Part shown: positions 15,722 to 26,132 of the stretch, in pieces
Position numbering within the stretch: the stretch's first letter is position 1
Layout: every line of letters starts with the position of its first letter
Assembly: GCF_040954835.1 (NCBI RefSeq)
Contig: NC_090699.1
Location: 17,415,817 to 17,479,816, forward strand
Length of the DNA stretch: 64,000 nt
Direction: 5' to 3'
Source of the DNA: Lepisosteus oculatus
Taxonomy: Eukaryota > Chordata > Actinopteri > Semionotiformes > Lepisosteidae
Position numbers and translations under genes: made by a program
Notes under the pieces: model-generated
Databases searched by the model: none
What the model saw: only the letters and a program-made list of their open reading frames with translations
Told to the model about the DNA's origin: nothing

Positions 15722-16190
15722 TGTTGCTAATGATCTGAGCGTGGGACTTGACTAATCATTACGGCATTGGGGAAAAGAAAAAGGATTGAAAAGGTCAAGT
15801 AACCATCAGCTGCAAGAATGTAATCACCTTTGAACAGTGGTTTTCTAGTGCGAATCTTCTCAGTTCCAGCCCTGAAATCCCCTGCATCTGCAGATATTTG
15901 TTGATCTATTGATTAGTTTACTGAACACCAAACCTAAACTGTTTTACCAACTAGGCCTTTTAGTCATGTTCAGTTTTGAAATGATCAGAGATTTCACGTT
16001 ACCTGTACAAATATAAAAAATAACTAGAATACTGTTTTTAGGAGCGTTACAAAACTAAGAACTATAATTGCTGCATTCATCATTGATCAGTTTTTATTGT
16101 TTTCTGCTTCACCAACAGATTAACAAAGTACTGTAGAAGCATTCACAAACATATCACAGCTGTGAATAATTTCCGTGGTAATAAATTTGC
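15722..16190 (+). other. echs1: Probable echs1 3' UTR
   Basis: AT-rich, non-coding sequence after the TAG stop. The best poly(A) signal is AATAAA at 16180-16185 (gtggtaataaatttgcc). The length is inferred only from that signal. Confidence 0.4.
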
Positions 16191-16536
16191 CAGTAATTAA
16201 CATTTAAACGCTCCCTGTTGTGTTCTTCAGGTAGTTTCTGCTGCGTTTTGTTTCAAGTGTTGTGGGTTTTTCATGAATGTCCCCGCAGAACAGCACAGCT
16301 TTTTGTGAGAATACCAAGGAGATCTCCACTAAAAACTGAAAGCATCGGTCTTGGCATTTTGATCCGTAGTTTATTTGATTTTATATTTAATACATGTCTC
16401 TGTCTGAAGCTCTGTGTCGGATCAAACATTTAATTTTGTCACTCTGTAGTGTTGATAGAATAGTGCAAATCCTTGCATAAAATGCACTCTCACCGATGGA
16501 GCATTGCAGGTTAAGGAGAGATGCAGTATACTACAG

Positions 16537-16745
16537 TATATCAGGTGGGTAGCTGTGTCAGCATGGGTAGTCTGCAAAGGAACATGTAATAGGTTTACAG
16601 TATTCCATGCTGAAAAGAGAAGAGAAAACACGTTTCAGCTGTGAAGCCTTCTTCAGGTGTGAGCTTCACAGCTGAAACGTTGCGTTTTCTCTCTACTCTT
16701 TTCAGCATGGAATAAACCTATTACTTGTTCCTTTGCAGACTACAG
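16537..16745. repeat. Palindromic dispersed element, copy 1
   Basis: Two inverted arms share gtctgcaaaggaaca, attccatgctgaaaagag, and a central gaagaaggcttcacagctgaaacg-type core. The left arm reads inward on the minus strand and the right arm on the plus strand. The outer left end has aggtgggtagctgtgtcagcatg; the right arm stops earlier. The arrangement is head-to-head with a short spacer. Related copies: 19496-19692, 52302-52491, 62548-62670 (single arm) and 36665-36795 (diverged single arm). Confidence 0.75.
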
Positions 16746-18304
16746 TATATACAGCCCATTAACAGTGTGCTTTACGCAGGCAGAACCAGCTGAAACCTGG
16801 ATTGGAGAATGTGAATGCTAACAAGTGCTGTAAAGACTCTATCCAGGCAGCTGGAGGCTGGTCTTGGGTTTGCAGTGCAGCAGTAGAGCTACCAGTATCC
16901 AAGCGCTTCAACAGACCATCCTTCCTCTGGGCTGTACCACCACACAGGCATGTAGGTTTTTTGGGGAGCAGTTATGTACAGCATATAGCATTTTATTTTT
17001 TTTGTAGTTGACCAATGATTAAATAGTTTTTTTTTGTATTTTGTAAGCAGTGTTTTATACAAAACATTTATTTTTTTAGTAATCCACAATATATCCATAA
17101 TATATTTTGGATGAGTTGTGAGCATGACGCCGATGTTGCTGTGAGTAGTACAGCTGTCTGTGCCTTAACCATTGTAGGTGTCTGTCTGGTCCCTTCAGAT
17201 ACAATAGTCATGCTGCACATTAATCCGAGAAGAAATCTTCGTTTGCAATTACTAGCATTAGTAGGCCCTCTTCTTTGTAGAGTGGGCCTGTATCTGGAAC
17301 TTGCTTTCGTGCTGTGGCTCCCAACCTGCGTCTGATTGCATCTAGCTTGGATTGCATTGGTGAATAATCAATATTTCACAGCGTGGGTTGATGTGTTCAC
17401 TTCAACGAATTGTCATCTGAAAGAGTCGTGTTCCAATCAAAATATCCTTTAGTTCCTCAAATAAAATTTGAGGTTAGGGGGAATAAAGGGCTGTAAACTC
17501 TTAAGAATGAATGACCTGAAACTTGAAAGAAAATCATACAGATATGAACTGTATCCTCCTCAGTGCTCCGATTCTGGTTCTGATACCAAAGATCTCAGCA
17601 GACTGCAAACTCAGACAATACAGGGAAAGCCATAGTGACGCTCGTTACCAATTAATCGGATTGCTAGCAGAGTCTAATACGAACTGTAGTTATGGCATAA
17701 GGGATCTGAAGGAGTCATCAACTGTGAAGAGGACACATGAGGGGACAGTTTTATTTTATGGAGAAGTACAAACTATGATAATTGCTGACCTGGAGCTATG
17801 AGGAATAACATCTTTGCAGTAAAATATTCACTCTTCATTTAATCCACACACAGCACATGTTTATATTGAATATTCAAAATATTAGAAACAAACAAATTAA
17901 TCGCAAACACAAAATCTAAGATTATATCAAACTGGGCCTCCTGTCATTCTACATCACTAGCCATAGATTTGCATGTGCTTCTAGCAATGAATGTTGAACA
18001 GTCCAGGTTGTAAAATAATGTAAGAAATGTAGTTCTCCGGTTTTGAGTTCTCTTGTATTTTCGGTTTGTTTAACATTATACTCATATCTTGCCTTTTTCT
18101 TCATTAAAGATGTCCTTTCCAGTGGACAGTGTGGTCACTTACACCTGACCGAAGTAGGAATTCTCACATGGCTATGCATAACTACCTCTCCCCGTGCGCT
18201 TCATTTTCTGAAAGACTCCATCCCTGGTCCCTTTCAGCCCATGCTAGACTTGTGCCTTGTCCACTTTAAATCTACTATTTCAGTTCTTCCTGTATCCTTC
18301 ATAT

Positions 18305-18845
18305 TAATAATAATAATTGCTTACACTTATATAGTGCTTTTCTGGACACTCCACTCAAAGTGCTTTACAGGTAATGGGAACTCCCCTCCACCACCACCAA
18401 TGTGCAGCATCCACTTGGATGATGTGACAGCAGCCATAGTGCGCCAGAACGCTCACCACACACCAGCTCTCAGTGGGCAGGAGAGCAGAGCCAATTCAGA
18501 GATGGAGATTATTAGGAGGCCATGATTGGTAAGGGCCAATGTAAAATTTCGCCAGGACGCCGGGGTTACATCCCTACTCTTTTCGAGAAACGCCCTGGGA
18601 TTTTTAATGACCACAGAGAGTCAGGACCTCAGTTTTAAATTTCATCTGAAGGACGGTGCCTTTTTACAGTATAGTGTCCCTGTCACTCTACTGGGGCATT
18701 AGGACCCACACTGATGGCAGAGTGAGCGCCCCCTACTGGCTTCACTGACACCTCTTCCAGCAGCAACCTTAGTTTTTCCCAGGAGTCTCCCCTCCAGGTA
18801 CTGACCAGGATGAGCTTCAGTGGGCTGGTAGTTGTGAGTTGCAGG
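18305..18845 (-). repeat. 5S rRNA-derived SINE, near full length, reverse
   Basis: Begins with AAT repeats, then gcttacacttatatagtgc and tctggacactccactcaaag (the tail in reverse), and ends with ctccaggtactgaccagga and gagcttcagtgggctg (the 5S-like head in reverse). Contains the CTCF-like core at 18724-18739 on the minus strand. Confidence 0.8.
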
Positions 18846-19334
18846 GTGATTCGGCTGCTGGCTTATCTATATTAGCAATACCACTGACTGCCGTGAAATT
18901 AATGGTTATCTTTAGACTCTTTCTGTAAATTTAGTGTTACTGTGTTCAGTATTATAAATGAGCTATTTGAATGCTGTGAATTTGGAAGAAAAAATATGCA
19001 GCTGTAAAGGACATTGGTTTACCTGGCTAGGTGCCTGTCTGCAGCAGCTCTGTTGTTGTGGATTCCGCTCTTGGTGATGTATCTGACCGTCTTGCCTGCT
19101 TGCTACAGCTTTATCATCCCAGCCAGTGGTTTTGGGGATTTGCCTGGAAGAAATCAGGTCTTCACATTTCTAGACCTATTTTCCAATCCATTCATAACTT
19201 ACACTGTGATCTTAACACAGATTTTGTTTTTGCTAGGAAGAAAGTAATTTGTGGCGGAAAGCAATCTATGACTATGTTGAATTAGCAGAAACCTGGGTGA
19301 GAGCACGTGGGCCGGCCGCCTCCAACAGACAGAC

Positions 19335-19376
19335 CTCCTGTCGGTGCTGATTGGTGGGTAGCGCCGCCGACAGGAG
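19335..19376. other. GC-rich perfect hairpin
   Basis: CTCCTGTCGG (19335-19344) is perfectly complementary to CCGACAGGAG (19367-19376), leaving a 22-nt loop. Flanking sequence is GC-rich in an otherwise AT-rich area. Function unknown; it could be part of a transposon end. Confidence 0.5.
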
Positions 19377-19495
19377 AGCTAAGGTGGAGAGGAGGCAGCC
19401 AGTGGGGAGTACTGTCTGAGCTGATGGGCAGCCGGACTGACTCGACTATATCTATATTAGAAAATCAAATAATATAATAAGACAAAACGTCAGAG

Positions 19496-19692
19496 AGTTC
19501 GGGTAGGTAGCTGCGTCAGCATGCGTAGGCTGCAAAGGAACAAGGAATATGTTTATTCCATGCTGAAAAGAGAAGAGAGAAAACACAACGTTTCGGCTGT
19601 GTTTTAGCTTACACCCGAAGAAGGCTCCACTGCCGATACGTTGTGTTTCCTTTCTTCTCTTTTCAGCATGGAATATACCTATTACTCGTTCC
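19496..19692. repeat. Palindromic dispersed element, copy 2
   Basis: Same organisation as copy 1: left arm with gtagctgcgtcagcatgcg and ggctgcaaaggaac, attccatgctgaaaagag, then the inverted second arm gaagaaggctccactgccga...cttttcagcatggaata. The spacer between arms is a few tens of bp. Confidence 0.75.
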
Positions 19693-20346
19693 GAAACGTC
19701 AGAGATTCTAGCACTTGTATAGTCTACGTCTGAATATAACGTCTGCGTCTCTAAATTTCTTTCCACTATAGTGAAATCGGGATTTATTCTGAATACCCGC
19801 TAGATGGCGCTACAGTACAGACTATGTATATGCGCACGCCGTAAATCTCAATAATTATCGGGGCCGGGGCACAGCCGATATGCTTGCGGTCAGACCTTTA
19901 TCAGTGTAAGGTTGGCTCACAATCTCTCAACGTCCCTCTGTAAAAGCTTTTAAACTACTGAAATCACCCCGTCGATTGCGTTTTATATTGAACACGATAT
20001 ATAAATCCTTCTAAATTTTTAAAAAGTCGAGTGAAACGCTAATTGCAAAATATATACAGTAGAATTTACTGCTGGATTTTACTGTGTATATGAATGAATA
20101 GACCAAACATCCTACAGAAGAATTAATGAGGTGATTTGTGATGAAAGACATCGTGTATGAGAACCACACTTCCGAAATGATCTGTTTTAATAGATAAGCG
20201 TGCACTTTATCATGTTATTCATGTCTGGAAATCATTTACTTATCAGTGAAATAAGTCTGGAATTTTTGGTTTCCATTTGCCATACAGTAAAATAGGTCTA
20301 AAAAATAAATTCAGAATTACACACTGAGTAAAAGATAAAGAAAACA

Positions 20347-20431
20347 GTACTGGTGGTGGTGGAGGGGAGTCCCCATTACCTGTAAAGCGCTTTGATGGAG
20401 TGTCCAGAAAAGCGCCATATAAGTGCAAGCA

Positions 20432-20469
<38 letters not shown>

Positions 20470-20470
20470 T
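20347..20470 (+). repeat. 3' end of 5S-derived SINE plus (ATT)n
   Basis: ctggtggtggtggaggggag, cctgtaaagcgctttgatgg and gtgtccagaaaagcgccata are followed by about nine ATT repeats. The 5' part is missing. Confidence 0.75.
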
Positions 20471-20479
20471 TAAACTGTG

Positions 20480-23400
20480 GTTAAGGGTCGTCATCACGAT
20501 TGTACAGCTATTCCAGTCTCACATTTTAATATGAGCCTTGACAGTACAACCGCATTGTTATTATTGGGTTTTTTTTTCTTGCTTAAATATAAACTGGGCT
20601 TCTACTAAAATTATATAATTGATTTTTTTTCTTCTTTAAATACAACTCGGGCTTTTATGAAAATGATGATATTATATCAATTATATAATAACTCCAAAGC
20701 CTGATTTGATCTTCCAGCACGTCAGCCTGTAGCGTAACTTACGAGGTGTTCAGGCGCAGAGAGAGGTGTGTTTCACGATTTATGCGATTAAGAACTTTTA
20801 AAAAGTTACAGGTGGTCGTCGTACTGTATAAGCCCTTTAAAGTGTACTGACGCGGGTTAGTCAACTGCCCCTTTTCCCAGCAGCATCTATTTAATGTCAC
20901 ATTATCCGATCGTGGGCTTTTAAAGAACCTACAAGAGAAGCGCGTGTGTAAAGGATCCGACTAGAAAACAAAAATAAAAGGTCCAAATAAATGGCAAGTT
21001 CTGTGGCTGAACAATTTACAGTTTCTCTCTTCCCCCCCCCCGCCTGCGTTGGAAGTCTGTTGATTTACGTCCAGAGCGTCATTGTAGATTTATTAAATAA
21101 TAAAAAAAATCAAATGATCATAATTACCAGTCATAGCGTCAAAACTATGCACACCACACACACTCTTGGATCTCAACGTGGTAATTGAAATACATTTTCC
21201 ATTGTAATCCATCTCTTACATGTGAATGTAACGCTGCTGTAGTGATTCGGCTGTTTTCAGTGGCTGGTTTGGAATAATGCGTTTCAGATGTTTTCACTTT
21301 GAATTAATACTTTTGACTGCGTGGTTGGGTGCACCATAATGTAAACAGTGAAAGGCATTTAAAAAAAAACACACACACAAACGTTAAAGCGAGCGTATTT
21401 CAATCACATTTCAACATCCTACATTGTTACTATTTTTTCTTTTGTTGATAAATTCTGAGGAAGAGACGATTTGTCTAGACGGGTCAGTGTGCGGGATGCA
21501 GAGAAGAAACGCGGTTTTCGGCTGTTGAGCCTCCACACCTGAGGATCAGCGTGTTTTTACTGTGTGATTGCAGAGTGGAATTTACCCCGCTTGCTCCTGG
21601 CATTTCTCACCAAGATGTAGAAATCCGCTGTAAATTCTGGACCCCGTTAGGTATCCTAGATGTTAAATAAACCCAATATAATACGTAGTAACACAATTAG
21701 TATTGCCTCTGTATTGAAAATGTTTTTTAGATAATTAGGAAAAAATACAATAGGGTTGATGGCTATATAAAAACAACGAAGACTGTTCAAGAGAGTGTTC
21801 TTAATGGGAGACAGAAGTCGTTTACTTCAACCAACCTGATTTACACATTGTTATCCCTCGGTAACGTATACAAAATTTAACGGGCAAGCTAAATACCGAC
21901 TTGGTGAAAGAGTCTTACACTACGCTATTTTTTTTAAACAAATGAATATAAAGTTCATATTATGCGATGCCAAAACAATGCATATTCTGAAATTAACAAT
22001 ACCTGCAAGTCACAAAAAGGTTTGCTTCGACAGAAGCAGACAACTTGGATTTGGACGTGTAAAACCATAGCCGATTTGATTAAAGCGGGAGCTTTTTATT
22101 TCCACCCCATCTCTAAAGCCACTTTTTTCCCTGTGATCTCGGGGCTTTCTTCACACAGCTTCGCCCTCTCTTCACAAGCCCATAGCCTAATTGATTTTTA
22201 TTTTCTTTCAATATTCGCCCAGCGCGGGCTTTCTTCTCGACTCCTGGAACAAAACTTCTGAAAAAGGAGCGCGAGAAAAAAAGGGGGCAGCTTCTCACAC
22301 CGAAGAGACGGCACAAAGGTTTCCTTAAAGGGGAGAGAAAAAAAAAACAGAGCTTCTACTTTGAAGTCCATCCCCTGCTAACGAAAGGTCAAAATAATAA
22401 ATGTAGACTCAAATTGAAGCGTTCAGCGGGGACAAAGGAGGCAAAACGTTACATTTTGGCAGAGGCAGCCCCTCATAGCGTGATAAACTCATTTAAAAAA
22501 GCAGAACCAAAGCGGAACAGCGTGAGCCCCCGGATAAAGAATAGAGCTTTCAACTGATCAGACAGCGCTGGCTCCTCCGCTTCTCCTTTCTCATTCCTTC
22601 ATCAGTCTGTCGTTCCCCGTCTTCCCGAAGACCGCAGCTGCAGCGCCTCCACACTTCCATTGAAAAAGCCCAAATAGAAATTTCCTCTAAATTACAACCT
22701 CATCAGGGAAGAGAAAAAGTCACCTCCATCAGCAGCAGCTGCACGTTTGGGCGCATTATTCTGGCCGAGGCGCTGGCTTTATTTATGTAACTCGATTTGA
22801 GCTCCTCAACCCTTTTTCATGCAGATCCGAACGCTTACGCGGAATTAAAATTCACCCGATGGTCCGCGCTGCTCGTCTCCTTCTTTTTTTTTCTTTCTCC
22901 TTCCTCCCGTCTTGAAATGTTTTTTCTGAGGAGTTTCATATTCAGCTAGCCTCGCCGCGTGAAGCGGCGTTCATCTCTTCAAATATCCGCATTTAACAAA
23001 TTCCTGAGTCCGTCCGCAGATTGTGCGCTCTTTGAAGCCTCTTTCAATATAGACAGCCTACCTGCGACGACCAAATACCCAAGTCAAAACAGAACTGAAC
23101 ACATCCGCACAAACCGCGTCAGATAGTAGTGTGCTCTTGTTTTAAAAGGTAGAAATCCTCATCTGAAAGGAGACGGATGAGCTCGAATTTTTAAAGAAAA
23201 ATACACTACTATTTAAACTTAAATATATAACATAGATAGTTCCATACTGCAGAGATTAACATGACAATAATAGGTCCTTCTTTCTTATTTATCGTTATTA
23301 GTTTTTATCATATTAGGGGAGGTGACCAGCTGCTAGTATCCCTGAATCAATGTAAGAGGTGAAACAATTTTCTTTTGTCCTTCTTTTGAGCGGAGCAAGT

Positions 23401-25880
23401 GATGCGTGTGATTGTAAAGGGAATATGTCACGTAGGAAAGACAAAGTTGTGGAAAAAAAACGTCGCCATTGATTGATAACTGAGAATTTAACCCCTCTGA
23501 TAAACAGATCACTTCAAAGAAATAATAAAATTAAAAAACAACTGAACCCCATGCACTCCAGCTAGCTTTCCCCAGAGAGGAATCCCGCGGCAAAGGAGAA
23601 AAGGCACTTTTAATAACAAATTGGGCGAATAATTATCGAAATAACTCTCAAGCAGAGATATTAGAAAGAGTCTCACTTTGAAGTAACCGCCATTAGCTTT
23701 GAGAAAACAGGACTTTCTTATGGATAGCAAAATAGACAATAAATCTTTTAGGTAAACTAGGGAAAACATGATTGAGAATCTAAATATGATTTCTTATGCC
23801 AGATCAGAACAATTTTATTCGTCCTGATACTTTTTGATCGCACAGTTTTGAAATAACACTAAATTGTATAATTTAGGAACTGTTTATTTACTACAATTTT
23901 AATTGTATTTCAATCAAATGCTGTATACAAGTGAGAGTTTTAACTGCTTTAAAACAATTTAAAGATCATTTTATTTCACTCAGTAAATGTATTCTTGTTC
24001 GTTCAAATCCGTTTGCATTGAGACCGTCTTAAGTATCTTTACACTAGATCCGTCGGTATTAAGAAAATGTCGTTAATGTGTTTAAGATGAACGGAAGTTT
24101 TCCTGAGGCCAGGACGGGCTAATTTGTTAGAACTAATACAGCAAGCGTACTGTATTCTGTGGTCACTCTCCCACAGCCCACATTGCCAAATCTCCCTCAG
24201 TCTGAATAATTACAATGAAACACTAGTATACGCCTTGCAGGGGCAGAAGCATTCGTACAATTTTCAAGTCACATAAATGATTTGTTTTGTTCGAATAACG
24301 AAGTCCGAATTGTCTCTTTTGAACATGTTCATTAACATCCCACAAGACAGCTGTTATTAATCGCGTTTAGAATTCTTATGATATTCGTTTTCTCGATTTA
24401 ATCATTTGCTGTTTAAACAGCAACAATGTGTTCTTATGTTGAACAACTCTTTTATCTTGAGTCGTCCTAACTTTATTGTAATTAAAAATGCCTGTTTACA
24501 TTTCCGGTATAATATCCATTTATTAAACCTTAGAAACTAATACAAATGAAGCAATATTTTTATCCCATCAACAAGGAACAGATAACGATTTCTTTCTTGT
24601 TTATTCATCTAATAACGTATTGGAGCTGTAGTTTTAAATTAAATTCACCAACGGACCTGCATGTATCGAATATTTATTCTTGAGACGCTGCCTGGCTGGA
24701 GAAATAAACTTCGTGACAAATTATAGACGGGACACAGAACCAGACTGATTCTACCGAGCAGCTATATTATAAATAACACATTGGAATGATACTGGTAAAC
24801 GTATTTTAGAATAACACAGTCTGAATTTTAATGTTTATTATTATTACTACAAATATAACTATTTAACATACACCATTAGCATTCAGGGGCCATTACATTT
24901 AAAATGCTTGTGTAATATTTAAAAAAATAAAACCTGTATAATTGTCTTTCATTTTATTCTAGTATTCATTGGAAGTGTGTTGCCGAAATGTTTGTCCTGA
25001 ATTCTTTGTCGGTGATGGTTGTTCTGTTGTTTTATTTGAAACTGTGCCACAAAACAAGATTTTCCCACGGGAATGATCATAATAGAGTCTTAATGTGAAA
25101 TATGAAAAGTTAAATACATCGTAGAGTAAGTGAAGAAAAAAAACAGCAATAAATTAACAGCAGCGCGCCGATCAATCATACGATGTAATAGTACAATGTA
25201 CAGCAATGCTATAGATTGTACATGAAATAATAAATATACACGTCCACGAAAAGCTATACGCAGCACAGCTCAAGTCATGTTATAGTACCAGAAATGATAC
25301 CGAGTTACTTCCACCCCGATAAAGCAACCAACCAGTCACGCAGTACCTGTCTTCCCCGACAGATGGCGCAGATATTGGACTAACTAGGGCCGTGCGGACC
25401 AGAGGCGGACAGAGCTGCCTCCTCGGATTCTCGCCACCAATAGGATATTGGAGAGTATTTTCAGAGCGGTTAATCTTTCACACAGTTTGTGATCTGTAAA
25501 GACCAACATTTCCTCACGGCGCTCGAGGGTTTTACAAGACACGAGCGTCGTCCTCCCGAGCAGTGAAAAAAAAGAGATCTCATGCCAAAGATTACATTTG
25601 GTCACCGAGTAAAATGAAACAAAAGTTTTCCGCTTTGGGGTGTGTGTGTGTGTGGGGAGGGGTCGATTTGCTGATTAAAAACACGTTACATCTAAAGATA
25701 GCACGATGCTAATCACGGCTTTACATCCCGCGATGAAAACGTACTGAATGTTGTGGTCCCGCAAGTCAGTGCGGCTGCTCCGCCTGGTCCAACAGAACCT
25801 CATCTTCCGGCAGAACCGCAGGCACGTTGCTAGCCCTCAACTCAAACGCTGCGAATCGTTTTGGATGACAGCCGTTTGAC
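20480..25880. other. Repeat-poor intergenic interval, candidate regulatory region
   Basis: About 5.4 kb in which I recognise none of the dispersed repeats that litter the rest of the window. No coding exon is supportable. The part 22100-23100 is richer in CpG and pyrimidine tracts; for example, the 22570-22640 stretch of cttctcc/tcattccttc runs and the cgctggctttatttatgtaa area near 22770 resemble 5' UTR, promoter or conserved noncoding sequence. 24330-24430 is another A/T-rich block with short homeobox-like TAAT(C) words. This is an impression without alignments. Confidence 0.35.
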
Positions 25881-26132
25881 ACTTGGGCGCGCTGAGTACA
25901 CTTGCAGGGTTCAAGTTTGTGCTCCCACGGCGCTCGGATTGGGGTCCCTTTCACCTCCCCGGTAAGGTTACGCAGCCCCCCAGCAGGTACAGGGCTGCAT
26001 GTGCACAGAGAGAGAGAGCGAGCACTTCCTCATTGCGGACCAATCGCGGAAGGAGACGGCCGTCATGTGACTTCCCTATTTCCACCCTCCCGAGTCTGTG
26101 TTGCTGTGTCCAGGCTGTGCTCTGCTGCGGAG
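25881..26132 (+). promoter_or_regulatory. fuom: fuom proximal promoter and 5' UTR
   Basis: CpG-containing sequence directly upstream of the FUOM start. A CCAAT box is at 26040-26044, an ETS-like CGGAAG at 26047-26052, and a palindromic E-box GTCATGTGAC (USF/TFE type) at 26062-26071. All lie within 100 bp of the ATG, and there is no TATA box. A GA repeat is at about 26006-26017. The exact start site is unknown. Confidence 0.5.

Larger units (their letters stand above)
16191..20480. other. Intergenic DNA between echs1 and the repeat-poor interval
   Basis: No supportable gene. Contains two palindromic elements (16537-16745 and 19496-19692), a reverse 5S-derived SINE (18305-18845), a GC-rich hairpin (19335-19376) and a 3' SINE fragment (20347-20470). 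ORFs such as 17523-17801 and 19014-19247 lack any family signature. Confidence 0.5.

Noticed and set aside
17523-17801. 92-aa ORF between ECHS1 and the SINE
   Set aside because: No family features, no coding neighbours and no splice context.
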